DNA of 64,000 nucleotides from Anadara kagoshimensis (taxonomy: Eukaryota; Mollusca; Bivalvia; Arcoida; Arcidae), in assembly GCA_021292105.1 (NCBI GenBank), contig CM037857.1:35875581-35939580 (forward strand), given 5' to 3'. Positions within the stretch are counted from its first letter, which is position 1. Each line of letters begins with the position of its first letter. Positions 1-12,800 of this stretch are shown here, in pieces. The position numbers were made by a program, and so were the translations under genes. Below the pieces are notes generated by a model. It was not told where the DNA came from. It did not search any database and saw only the letters and a list, made by a program, of their open reading frames with translations.

Positions 1-2640
1 CCCCTATCTAATTTTTACAATGAAAGCTAAACTAACAAGAGCGCCGTTATGCGGAGCAAGATGCACCCGCAAAGATCGCAATGGTGGCAAAGTACAAAGG
101 GAAATAACATTAAAGTACTATCAACGAAACGTAGACTCTAGACCATAATTCTCTACTGCTGGAGCAAGCTGGCCAAATTTATCTGTTTGTCCAGATCGGT
201 ACATTTTAGTGCGCAAGGTTGCCATTTAGGTACTTTTTATCGTCTTAGTGAGTGTTTGATTTTGGTCAATTTTGGAGTGGAGTAGTCTGAAATACTAAAT
301 AAAAAAACATGTTTAAAATTTTTAAAAAGTCAAAACTACGAAATATTACTCGTCTCTTCTTCTGGCACAGATCTAGACTATGTCATATCCTGTATACCAC
401 GTTTAGTAAAGTATGTGTCTTCAACGGGGTTACTGACGGACAGGGCCTTAACATTTATTATCATGACTGATTTCAGCAACCCCCCCCCCCCCCCCGAAAT
501 AACTTGCTATATATCCCCCTATTTAGAGACCAAACGCCGTTGTGCTTCAGCATCTAATCGAGAGATAATTATTGTGGATAAAATTTTGATGAACTGAAAG
601 AAATTCAAGGCACATTTTCGAACCTACAATTTTAATTACTTAAATATTTAAGGTACATGCTTCAGATTAAAAGTATCCGTGCGATATTTTGTCGCTGAAT
701 TTGTAATACATGTACACGTGCTACCGTTTACATCAAGTAGGCTATTCACCAATACGCTTGCTTTATTTTAAAGATATTTTTGTATTGTATTATTTTTTGC
801 GGCCTAAATTCAAGAAAACCTTTTTTCACGTTTCCTTTCGGTTGAAAAATCATCGTTTTTAGTACTATATCTAGATTTTTTTTATAGAAAGTTAGAATAA
901 AATGTCCATGTATAAGCTAATAGTGATCTTTATTGAATTCATAAATATCATAAGGATCATGAAAACTAGCAAAATTATTTAAAATTAGGAAAAATCTCAG
1001 ATAAGAAATGATTGTAAAACTTGGACCTGGCTCCAGTTTAACAGTCATCTCTTAACTTAAATTTTACATATTTGCAATCTTATTGATTTTGCTAATCTTT
1101 TGTTAAATTTAAAGATAACCAGATAACCATTTTAAAGATCGCACTTCAAGCTTATAATATTTGATTTAGTTTTTGTCAAAAATGCTAATATGCAGTTCCA
1201 AAAAAAGATTGCCAAAATTTCCCAAATTCAAGTTAAGGAACATCTGTAATAAGTAACGATTGTGACACAACACTCCCCCCCCCCCCCTCACGCAGTGCCC
1301 CCAATGCAGTGTGTAAAACAGACATCCGAGTTTGTACCTTGTAAATGAACTAAAAATTAATTAATTTTTAACCCCTTAAGCCTCAGGATTTTGAGTTAAA
1401 ATTAGAGGGAAATTATACTAATTTTCAAAGCTAATTTTCGGCCTTTTGCATTAATTTTGTCAAATACAAACCCCTATATATTATCAAAGCATATAACTGA
1501 AACTTTTTGTTTCCATCAAATTTAGGCAGATGTTGGTTACCATGGCAACGGAATTCAAATTTAATAAAACTTCAAACTGTGTTCAACAATAACACCTTTT
1601 TATCCTTATAAAATGTGATTGGTAAATCTTTACAGATTGTCATGACAATTAAAGTACAAATCCAATTTTAAAAAAAGAAAGCTGTGTTGAACACATGTTG
1701 ACCTTAACTATGTCATGCCAAATAATTCACTCTGGAACCACATGTGACAAGTTGTGTTATTCCAGAGCCCGACCCTCTCAATTGTGGGTTATTGATGGAA
1801 GAGTGATCTATTTAAAACATGTGCTTATGGGGCACCACAACTCTCACTACATGGATTGGAATATCACTGGTAAGATCCAGGTATTCATATTTCCTCCACT
1901 ATCTATCCAAGAACTGGTCAACTCACATTTTTAAGTGACAAAATCTTGACAGGAGTGTAAAACACCATTACTCCACTCCATTTGAAATGTTTTAACCTTG
2001 GCATTCACTCAAGGGACCTTGAACAAAGTAAACATTTAATGCCAACTGAGAGACTAGATCTTATCATTGAACTTTTTGAGAAGCATCTAGTGTGAAAGGC
2101 TTGCTAAGTAAGAAAAGTATTTCACCTTGACTTTCCAATGTCTTAATGACATGTTGTCAAAGACTCTTTACAATGGAAATATTATACATTTAATCTAACT
2201 TCTTCATTATGGGGAATACTTTTCAAAGTCAGATTGATTTAACAATTCTCTAAGAAACTTCATTATTTATGGACATGGAGTGATTCTAGATAAAACTATT
2301 TTGAGACTAAATATATACAGTCCACCCTGCCTCGAAGGAATTCTCTATATAAGAACCATAAGAAGATATTCCATGTTGCAAGTCATTTACAATAGTGTGT
2401 CATGGTTTGAACTAAAGTGGTAAATGTTGCCTTCTCTTGTTTCTTCCTTGTTTGTTTTCACTCGTTTCTGGCAACATTAGTTTTAGTCAAGTATGTTTTT
2501 TACCTGTAACCACAAATTACTTTCTTTTCATCTTAAATACCGTAAAAAATGTAATAAATTCATTATTGTATACACATTTTATTTGTAAAAACTATTCACC
2601 ATTACATAGTACATTATTCTATTGAAAACTAGTACATATA
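1..2640. other. intergenic stretch, no gene recognised
   Basis: No exon chain or known domain is visible. Seen directly: C homopolymers at 480-495 and 1275-1287, and at about 1020-1258 a diverged copy of a MITE family whose ends resemble CCAGTTTCACAATCATT and its inverse (better copy at 38111-38372). A 79-codon open frame at 1695-1934 has no recognisable domain or splice partner. Confidence 0.6.
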
Positions 2641-2647
2641 CATCAAT

Positions 2648-2950
2648 GTATTCACAGACACTTGTAGTTACTGTCACAATTCCCGCCAAAAAATCTCCCC
2701 TAAAAAACCTAAAGGTAAGAAACAAAATTTTACCTAATTTGGGTCAATCGGAACTTCCTCTTGGAATACACAAATTTCGTAATCACTTGTCCAAATCAAA
2801 CTATGGTTCACTTCAGTAATGATTATCCTAGCTGTTCCTCCTATTTCTATGTCAATAATTTTGCTCAAGGAAGTATAAAGCACTGTTTTAGGGGAGATCT
2901 TTTTTTTTTGCGGGAATGGTGACAGTAGTTATAAGGACCTGTGAGTGTAC
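2648..2950. mobile_element. MITE-like foldback element
   Basis: Imperfect terminal inverted repeats of about 60 bp lie at 2648-2705 and 2888-2950. Both contain the string TCTCCCCTAAAA or its complement next to a CCCGC block and a GTCAC block. The roughly 180-bp centre has no coding potential. No target-site duplication was identified with certainty. Confidence 0.6.
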
Positions 2951-4346
2951 TTACATAATGTCTCAAAAACATAAACCTCTGTGTAGTTATCTATGGATTC
3001 AATCATGACAATTCAGATCGACTGAATTAAAGTCACAAGCCATAATCTAAAAAAATAGATTTGTGGCATGCCCATTACAAAATTATAATAATAATCAGAT
3101 ATATTACCAATAATACAATAATATAACAAAACAAAAAGAAAACATCCAGATTAAGGTTTTAAAAGTAACTAGCCATTCGGGCCAGTAACAGAGCTTGTTT
3201 GACAGGTCCGGGTCAGTTTTCTTAGGTAAACTAGCAAATATTAGGGATAATAAACTTGTTGCATGTCTAGGAAATTACAATAGTTTATTTGGATAACATT
3301 GATGTGTTCTCATGTACTGACTGGAAACCATCCAAATCACTACCAACCTACTGAGTAGTGAATAGCTTCTGCTTTTTTTTTTTTTTTTCAGCAAAAACAT
3401 TGCTTGTATTTCTTTAAAAAATATTTTGAAATCAATATGCTACATACATTTTCTATGTATTTTTGTATTGTATGGCCATTGCTATAAGTGTTTTCAAAAA
3501 CATGCTTCAAAACAAGAGTTAAAAATATATAAATTTGAAAAGTTATTCCCTCATCAACAGCTTGGTAGTCTAGTGGTAACACTGTCACCTACCATGTAAG
3601 AGTATTTAGGTTCCAATCCCATTGCTGACGTTCTTTTTTCTTTAATAATTGAAGAGGGAAATAACTATTTGATAAATTATCACAGGTGACACACATTAAG
3701 ATTTAAGCGAACTTCCGAATTGATTACAAAACAAAAGAAAATCACTGCATGTGCAATATCAGAAATATTAAGCATCTAGAAGAGGGGTTAATCTGGGGAT
3801 TGTGCAACAATTTCTATTCAAATAATAGTCTGTGTTAGAATTTTGTTTAAAGCCAATATACTGAACTCGGGCCATAGGACCAGTCTTAACTTTGAAGACT
3901 GGATATAATATTGTCAATGAGAGTGTTTACAACACTTGACTGCTAATAAAGAAAACATATAAAACATGTTAAATGTTATGTACAATAACTAACATGTATA
4001 AAACAAGGAACTGATGAATAATTATAATTACACAATCATGTATTTAGTAAACAATTCACTAAATTTATCATTCTGTCAGAAATAATATGAATTCAAAGCT
4101 CTCCCTGGGTCATTTTTGGGGTCGTATTCTGTCCCATTCACAATTAAAAAATTTATGTTTTTTTCACAATCACTTTGTAAATTTTCACAATTTCTGAAAT
4201 TTGTGCTTTGAAACCAGTATATTTTGAATATTCTTTTTCACAATTTTGGCCATTATGATGTTTATTTTCACAATTACAAGACCCTGGCCCCATTCACATA
4301 AGGATGAGAGAGAGAGAGAGAGAACTGGAATTTACTTATAACCTTA
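2951..4346. other. intergenic stretch with a tRNA-like SINE scrap
   Basis: No gene is seen. At 3556-3632 a tRNA-like block has an A-box-like TAGTCTAGTGGTAACAC and a B-box-like GGTTCCAATCC, but no good acceptor stem, so it is probably a SINE head. An (AG)n microsatellite lies at about 4309-4323. Confidence 0.5.
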
Positions 4347-4523
4347 GAGGCATGTAGCTCAGTTAGAACAGGGTCAGACTCGAGATCTAAGGGTCCTGGT
4401 TTCGTATCCTGATTGTGGCATGTTGTGACCATGGTAACATTGCTGTTGACTTACTCAATGTAAAGATAATGAACTGGTGAGCTAGCACCAAAATGACACT
4501 CCTGTGTGAGCTAGTACAAGGAA
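4347..4523 (+). repeat. tRNA-derived SINE, family 1, diverged copy
   Basis: It starts with the A-box-like ATGTAGCTCAGTTAG and continues colinearly with a better copy at 20474-20700: CAGACTC, GATC, GGGTC, GGCATGTTGTGACC and GTGAGCTAG occur in the same order. The B box is damaged (GGTTTCGTATCC), which argues against a functional tRNA gene. Confidence 0.7.
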
Positions 4524-4834
4524 GATATATGCAGAATACACACTGCCTGCCATGGTTTAATCGGTATCCTAGTGTGATCTGGCAGACACTAGCAAAGATC
4601 ATAAAGATTGACATGCACCCAGAAAAGCCTAAGACTTACTAAAGGTGTCTAATATCGTGGAAAGATAGTGAATATATAGTCAATTCTTCTTAATTACCTT
4701 TGTAATTGTAAAGTATAAATACTGTATAAGAAGAAACCTTAGTTGTAGGAAACTTACGGTTTTGATCTTCTTAAATATTTCGGAGTAAAAAAAATTAATG
4801 TTCTGACTGTAGGGAAAAGTGTACCAAGAAAAAT

Positions 4835-6582
4835 AAAAAAATCTTTGCTGAGAAGATATATTCTTGGTACAAGAGTCACTGTAAAAATCTTTGCTGAGAA
4901 GATATATTCTTGGTACAAGAGTCACTGTAAAAATCTTTGCTGAGAAGATATATTCTTGGTACAAAAGTCACTGTAAAAATCTTTGCTTAGAAGATATATT
5001 CTTGGTACAAGAGTTACTGTAAAATCTTTGCTGAGAAGATATATTCTTGGTACAAGAGTCACTGTAAAAATCTTTGCTGAGAAGATATATTCTTGGTACA
5101 AAAGTCACTGTAAAAATCTTTGCTGAGAAGATATATTCTTGGTACAAAAGTCACTGTAAAAATCTTTGCCGAGAAGATATATTCTTGGTACAAGAGTTAC
5201 TGTAAAATCTTTGCTGAGAAGATATATTCTTGGTACAAGAGTCACTGTAAAAATCTTTGCTGAGAAGATATATTCTTGGTACAAGAGTCACTGTAAAAAT
5301 CTTTGCTGAGAAGATATATTCTTGGTACAAGAGTCACTGTAAAAATCTTTGCTGAGAAAATATATTCTTGGTACAAGAGTCACTGTAAAAATCTTTGCTG
5401 TGAAGATATATTCTTGGTACAAGAGTCACTGTAAAAATCTTTGCTGGGAAGATATATTCTTGGTACAAGAGTCACTATAAAAATCTTTGCTGAGAAGATA
5501 TATTTTTGGTACAAGAGTCATTGTAAAAATCTTTGCCGTGAAGATATATTCTTGGTACAAGAGTCACTGTAAAAATCTTTGCTGAGAAGATATATTCTTG
5601 GTACAAGAGTCACTGTAAAATCTTTGCTGAGAAGATATATTCTTGGTACAAGAGTCACTGTAAAAATCTTTGCTGAGAAGATATATTCTTGGTACAAGAG
5701 TCACTGTAAAAATCTTTGCTGAGAAGATATATTCTTGGTACAAGAGTCACTGTAAAATCTTTGCTGAGAAGATATATTCTTGGTACAAGAGTCACTGTAA
5801 AAATCTTTGCTGAGAAGATATATTCTTGGTACAAGTGTCACTGTAAAAATCTTTGCTGAGAAGATATATTCTTGGTACAAGAGTCACTGTAAAATCTTTG
5901 CTGAGAAGATATATTCTTGGTACAAGAGTCACTGTAAAAATCTTTGCTGAGAAGATATATTCTTGGTACAAGAGTCACTGTAAAAATCTTTGCTGTGAAG
6001 ATATATTCTTGGTACAAGAGTCACTGTAAAAATCTTTGCTGAGAAGATATATTCTTGGTACAAGAGTCACTGTAAAATCTTTGCTGAGAAGATATATTCT
6101 TGGTACAAGAGTTACTGTAAAATCTTTGCTGAGAAGATATATTCTTGGTACAAAAGTCACTGTAAAAATCTTTGCTGAGAAGATATATTCTTGGTACAAG
6201 AGTCACTGTAAAATCTTTGCTGAGAAGATATATTCTTGGTACAAGAGTCACTGTAAAAATCTTTGCTGAGAAGATATATTCTTGGTACAAGAGTCACTGT
6301 AAAAATCTTTGCTGAGAAAATATATTCTTGGTACAAGAGTCACTGTAAAATCTTTGCTGAGAAGATATATTCTTGGTACAAGAGTCACTGTAAAAATCTT
6401 TGCTGAGAAGATATATTCTTGGTACAAGAGTCACTGTAAAAATCTTTGCTGTGAAGATATATTCTTGGTACAAGAGTCACTGTAAAAATCTTTGCTGAGA
6501 AGATATATTCTTGGTACAAAAGTCACTGTAAAAATCTTTGCTGTGAAGATATATTCTTGGTACAAGAATCACTGTAAAAATC
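4835..6582. repeat. 46-bp minisatellite array (about 38 copies)
   Basis: Unit of 45-46 bp containing CTTTGCTGAGAAGATATATT and TTGGTACAAGAGTCACTGT. The length difference comes from four or five A residues before TCTTTGC. Copies differ by few substitutions, for example GAGAAG/GTGAAG and AGAGTC/AAAGTC, suggesting recent homogenisation. Open frames inside it are only repeat periodicity. On the minus strand each unit contains TTTTTACAG, a splice-acceptor-like string. The array ends 38 bp before the caspase stop codon, so it lies where that gene's 3' UTR should be. Confidence 0.97.
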
Positions 6583-6620
6583 GTGAATATTTTTCTCATA
6601 AATGATCTTCTTTTACAGTG

Positions 6621-6871
6621 CTACTTTTTAGGATAAAAATACATGTGTTTGGTTAGCAAAGATGTAATCAAAGGAATTTGAGAGGTTCGATCTGGTATCA
6701 TATTGCCTTCTTTATTCATCAGTTCAGCCACTAAACAATTCACCCTTGTCAAAACTTTCAGAAAATGCAGAGATCGTTGTCTGGTATTCATTTCCTGTAT
6801 ACAATACTTATCCAGTGCTTCACAAAGTGCCCTGATATACCAACTAGTTCCATAAATCCATCCATAGTAAG
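6621..6871 (-). CDS. caspase-like gene, exon 6 (p10, stop)
   Basis: 251 nt encoding YYGWIYGTSWYIRALCEAL, LKVLTRVN and IPLITSLLTKHMYFYPKK before a TAG. The YYSWRNPGRGSW loop of active caspases is shortened by two residues and lacks the arginine. Confidence 0.95.
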
Positions 6872-9800
6872 CTAAATATAAATAAAAAAATTCAAAACTG
6901 CCGTTAGACACTGTAGCTTACCTGACCTTAACATGAGCTGGCAATGGACAATGTAGGTTACTTGTCCCTAACAAGAGTTCTCAGTAGACATTGTAAACCT
7001 GTTACATATATTTAATGGTTAGATGTCTACTTATTTGTATATCAAACTATTGAACTAAATCCATTTATTATTTATAGTTATAGCTGCCATCTTGGATGTC
7101 AGATCCAGCTGCCAAGAATAAGCTTTAATCTACTTCAAGATCAAATTTGGTTTCATTTGGGCTAATAGTTTCAGAGGTGAAATTAAAGTTTCTATGCATG
7201 CATGCATTGGAAGCTGGGCGCATACACTGACAATTTTCCCATGACTCTTGACAGCCCCATTTCATTGTTTCACACCCATAATGATACCTGATGAAGAGAA
7301 AGTGATATACCGTATGTATATAATTGAGAGTAGAAAATTCTGCCTTACTATAGAAACCTTCAGCAGTGTGATAGATATGCACTGTGTATGACATACATAC
7401 CAGGTAAGTGACATGACTGTGTAAGAAAGTCTGCCTCTATAGGGACCTTTTTAGTCACCCCTAGCATGTCTTTTTCACCACCATCATCTGCTTCATCCTG
7501 CTCTATATATTTACAACCCTAAAATCAAAAATTCAATGATCAAACAATTAGACATTCAGATAGCTTAAATCACTCATAATCTTATACCAGTACACAAATT
7601 AAGATTAGCAGGGCCCCAAAAGCCCTTGGCTCCTAAATTTTTACACATTTAGGCTATATATTACTGCTACAATTTCTGTTCTGTATTGAGCTGGGCCCCA
7701 ACTCACAATAGTTGAACTTCAATCCTGCAGTAAGTTCACTTGTAACAATGAAACAAGTTACGAAAACACTTAAATGTGAACCAGTCGGACATCTAGTAAC
7801 CCCATCCATAAATATCTATATAGTGGTCTTTTTTTTCTATAGCAAAAGTGGCTATCATGGATGTGGTCAACCCTAAGTCCTAAAAAATTAATAACTTTCA
7901 CTAACACCCAGAACAATAGAAGTGCTAATCACTTCAACTTAGTTTTATTGTACTGACCGGACTGGACTGGACTGGGCAGACGGACGGATGGACAGACAGA
8001 CAGACTGACTGACTGGACTGATTGACTGATTGGGGCTTTACATACCAGTCAAGAATGTTTCACTTATTTCACTCTAATATATAAAGCAAGCATTCTACCA
8101 ACTAAGCTACCAAGTGGTCTTTAGTGTAAAGAAATTATTGCATGCAAATATAATCAAATAATATACAATTATTGATTTTTAATGAGGTAAACATAAGAAT
8201 TTATCAACCCCAAACACATTATATTTACTGAGGCCATAGGCCGAGGTGAATATTATGTTTTTGAGGTTGATAAATCCTTATGTCTACCGAATCCAAAGTC
8301 AATAATTGTTTTATTATATGACAAATAATTTTTATCATTATATTATTATGTTTTATAGTACAAAATGCAAAAAGTGTCCTTTTCTTTTTTCAATGTGACA
8401 TCATATAATGTCGTTTGTGTTTTTGCGCGGTGAACATAACCCATTGTTACGTCACATAACAGTGTGTGCGTTTTTACGTTGTTAACATTGCCCATTGTTA
8501 CGTCATAAAAATATTGCGTGCGTTATTGCGCGGCGAATATAACGATTATCAGGGTCGCCAAACGCCTTCTCACCAATCAGAAAAGGGCAAAATCATTGGT
8601 CATATAATAAAATGTATTAAAGGATCCAGAGACTCTTGACAATGTCCATAGAAAACATATAAATTATATATTAAAACATCGAGACTATATACACATGTAT
8701 TCCCAAAATTATCATTATGATCATTAGATGCGGCTAACTTCTCAGTTTTACAGGCTCCATATGAAGTACCATGACAGATTTGAATAAGTTTCATTCTGAG
8801 AAGTAATCAGCCCACTAAACAAAACCCCAACAAGACATAAAGCCAGATGAGCTAAAAATGGGAGTTTAGTGGGCTGATTTGTTGGGCTACGCCAGAAAAT
8901 ACTAGTTTTCAAATGCTATAGACATGAGAGAGAGGTGTTGGTTTAAAATTCAAAACATTTTGTACATATTGTTTCTCTAGGGTGAATTTTCTTCATTATG
9001 GTCTCTTGACAACACAAGTGCTGTGTATTAATGAATTATTTAATAGTATTGGAGAATTCCTTAGTGGGGGGCATATTTCATAATAAAATTTAATACAAGT
9101 TGAAATCACATCAATAGTTGTTGCAAATCAGAAATGAATACAACATTTTTCCTGCTTTAAAAATCATGAAAAATGATGACCTTTTTTCTGTTTTGGTAAA
9201 ATGAAAAATGTCATTAAAACTCGTCTACATACCTGAATAAAAAATAATTTAGGCTTCAATATTAAGCCTTGACACATGTCTCCTTTCAGGGGTTCAATTA
9301 ACTTCTTTAATTCGACTGGATCATCATGTTGCTTGCCCTTGCCACCGGGACAGTACACAACTCCTGGCTCACCATATGATAATATAACACAGATAAAACA
9401 ATCCATATCACTGTAATCATTAATATGGTCATTTCCAGCTGAAAGATATGTAAGTATAATTAGCAAAAGCTCTTAGGTCAATTTGAGATAAAATTCATAG
9501 GACTTAATAGGATCAGCGTTGAATTTTCATTTATGGGGACTAAAAATTGTCTGACATATATGAAAATATAATATATCAGAGTGCAAGATAAGACTAATTT
9601 TGCTTAAACAAAGAATACCTCATTCCAGACATTTTAAAATTGTTTAACTGAAAATTCGAGATATAAGTGTTTGAGAGAAAAAGATTCAATTGTATATATT
9701 TTATATTTTATCTGTACAACTTTTTACATCAAATACCGCTCCAGAATCACTTTCAGAGATTTTCAGAGAATCAGCTTATTTAACATGTTATATGTGTATA

Positions 9801-12800
9801 CCACTCAATATTTGCAACAACCAGTCAAATATGAAATGGCTAGATATCTACAGTCAACCCTGTCTGTAAAGACCACCAAAGGGAACCAGTAAAAGTAAGC
9901 TTTATGTGCAGGTGGCCTTTATATAAAGGTAAAAAAAAAACCACATACACAGCAATTGGAATAAAAAAAGCAGGTGGTCTTTATATAGAGATAACCTTTA
10001 AAGCAAAAGTTTGATAGTATATATCTGATTTACTAATCAAAAATGATAAATTGTAATAAAAAGTAGGTTTTTTTATATAAGCAAGAGTATCCTCCAAAAT
10101 ACATGTACCACTTGTTGTGCTAGATTGCTCATGTTATATACCTCGAACTTGTGGAATATGAACTTAAAAACACAATACTAAAATGTGTCAAAAAATATTC
10201 CCAAACATGTACTTTTCATCAAGATCTCTTATATATATTCTGACAAATGTACAGTTTGCCTCAAGTTTGCTATTATTAGCCTTTCTTGTGTACACATTGA
10301 CAGTTACTGTTCAGCTAATAAACATTTACAACATTTGTAAACTTGTAAAAAGTCACATGGAATCATTATATGATGACATCAATACATTATATAGTGCATG
10401 GCCTCTTGTGCAAAAACTTGTCCAAAAAATAAAAAAGTCAACCAACTGTGGAGATAAGGTGAGCTAAAAATTCAAAATATTCACTTTTTAGCAATGAAAT
10501 ATTAGGAAGACAACATTTCAAAATCTTACTACTAGATGAAGATATTAACATGATTCACCTAAGAAGCAAGTTGATCATTTTTAGCAGTTCAAGCAGGGCT
10601 CAGATAAAGTACTCGGCCACTCGTCCTGACTGAGTTAAAACGTCTTAGTGACGAGCTGATAATTCATTCTCACTTGGCCCGGTGCCGAGAAAATTATCGT
10701 TAAGAAGTCATCCATGATCCTAATAAGGTGTTGCTAAAATAGAAATGCAGCGGTAAATGTCCGATATACACAAAATAAAATTTAAACAATGCTTAAATCG
10801 GTTTGTTTTCATCTTGTGCATAAGATTTGTTTTAGTCATTCAAACGCTTGTAACTTCCAACTACATGACCATGTTATTGAAGCGTCGCGGAGACGTTGTA
10901 AAACACTGCTAGTACGCATGTTGAAAGTGCGTTTCGTTCAAAACAACATGGCTCAGAAGTCCATCACTAATTATTTTTAAAAAAGTGAAGACAAACGATC
11001 AGACAATGACCAGAAAGATAAAGAAGACGTGGTTGAATTTAAAAAACCTTGTACCGAGAAAAAAAAAAAACAAATAAAAAAAAAGACATTTTAAAAAAGA
11101 ATGGTACAAAAAATATCCGTGGGTTGAGGTAGCAGACGACACCATGTATTGTAAATATTGTCTGGAATATCCCTCTATGGCTGATAAATCTACGCTTTTC
11201 AAGGGAACTGGCTCTTGATGTATTTTTCGCAAAGATTCTCTACATTACCATTTGTCTCTAATTTGTTTTAATGAAATTTAATGCAATTAGTATTACACTC
11301 AACAGCCATCAATTGTACTACATTCAGTCGCTCACTTTTTTGTGCCAAGTGAAAACTACTTGGTGCCGAGTACATTACACGTGGTTACTTGGCACAGTGC
11401 CAAGCTGCTATAAAAATTTTATCTGAGCCCTGAGTTGTATATCATAAAAACTTATGTTTTGGAGATATAGGTTTGTTATAGTTTCTGTCTGCAATGTTTT
11501 GTGTAAACAGAACTTTTTTTAAAGGTTTACAGATTTCAGGGTAAACTCTGGAACCTTAATTCATATAAATACAATGTGACTACTGAATGGAGTCACAAAC
11601 CTAATACTTTCTTAAGATAAGGTGATTAACATATGTTAACGGTATGCAAATTATGTCCAAAATTTTTGTATTACATCATATATATATATATATAATATAT
11701 AGTTTGATTTTCTAAATTATTACTTCCAAACCAATTTAGACACTATAATATTGGAATAAATAGTATCCAGATTGTTTAAAAATTATTAGAAACTACAAAT
11801 TTTGTGGACCGCTAATTCAGTATCTATATAAAGGTAAAGCATTTAAATCATTTAGTCTACTCTACTTTCAAAAGATTATAAGATTAAGTTTGTAAATGCA
11901 TAGATACACACGTCTTGACATGACATAAACTTATGTAGCCTTTGTCCCGGTGAGCTAAAACATAATTAAACTATTACCATCTTTAAGCAATCTAAGTAGG
12001 TCCTCTTTTTGTACATCTTCAAACACCATCTTATTTTCAATTCTTTTGGTTTGCCGATCATTGTAATTAATACCCTCAAAACCAAGTTGTTGAAGAACTT
12101 TTACTATAGCATCTCTATCCCTGTCTGTGTGTTCTCTTCTTTTCCTTTTATCGGAATTTGGTCTGGATTTCTTCCGAAAATATTGATTGTTAATTACAAT
12201 AGCTTTACCAGTCTTACTGTGGTCCATGACATATTCCTTAGATTTGAACATTTTTTCTGTTATCTTTGGCATACTAGTAATCTGATCAAATGATCTGATT
12301 GATAAATGAAAATATAATTAATAAAATGATAAACAATGATACATTTACACGTACATATACATTTTCATTAAAAATAAAAAAATTGAATTCTGGAATTCAT
12401 TTTGGAGGGTTAGTTTGTGTGCCAAGAATTGGAATAATATTTACAAAGAAATTCTATGGTCATGTTAGTGCTCAGCAAATATTTATATGGTGCAGAATAT
12501 TGGAATTATTAGCGTGTGGAAATTTGAAATGTTGCAATTATTTGGTTGATGTGGAATATTACGAGGGGAGGTCAAAAAGTTCATAGAACGGGGTATATAT
12601 TGCCGCAACAAACCATACATTTTTTTTATATAGTCCCCATTTATCCCAATGCACTTAGCCCACTTTTCTTTCAGTCTGTCTTTACCTTTGAAAAAGAAGT
12701 CTTCGGTTTGGTCCTGAAACCATGCCTCTGTGGCAGCCTTAAGTCCATCATCATCAGGAAATCTGATTCCCCGTAAATGGGATTTCAAATTTCTAAATAG

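Noticed and set aside
1695-1934. 79-codon plus frame with a possible GTAAG donor
   Set aside because: No recognised domain, no matching acceptor exon; cannot be supported as a gene.
4835-6582. CRISPR-like regular repeats
   Set aside because: Repeats are contiguous with no unique spacers; this is a minisatellite in a eukaryotic genome.
7125-7394. 89-codon minus frame next to caspase exon 5
   Set aside because: It lies wholly within intron 5; the caspase exons on both sides join in phase without it.
10183-10467. 94-codon frame with a hydrophobic stretch in caspase intron 3
   Set aside because: No family signature or splice partner, AT-rich context, and it lies inside an intron on the opposite strand.
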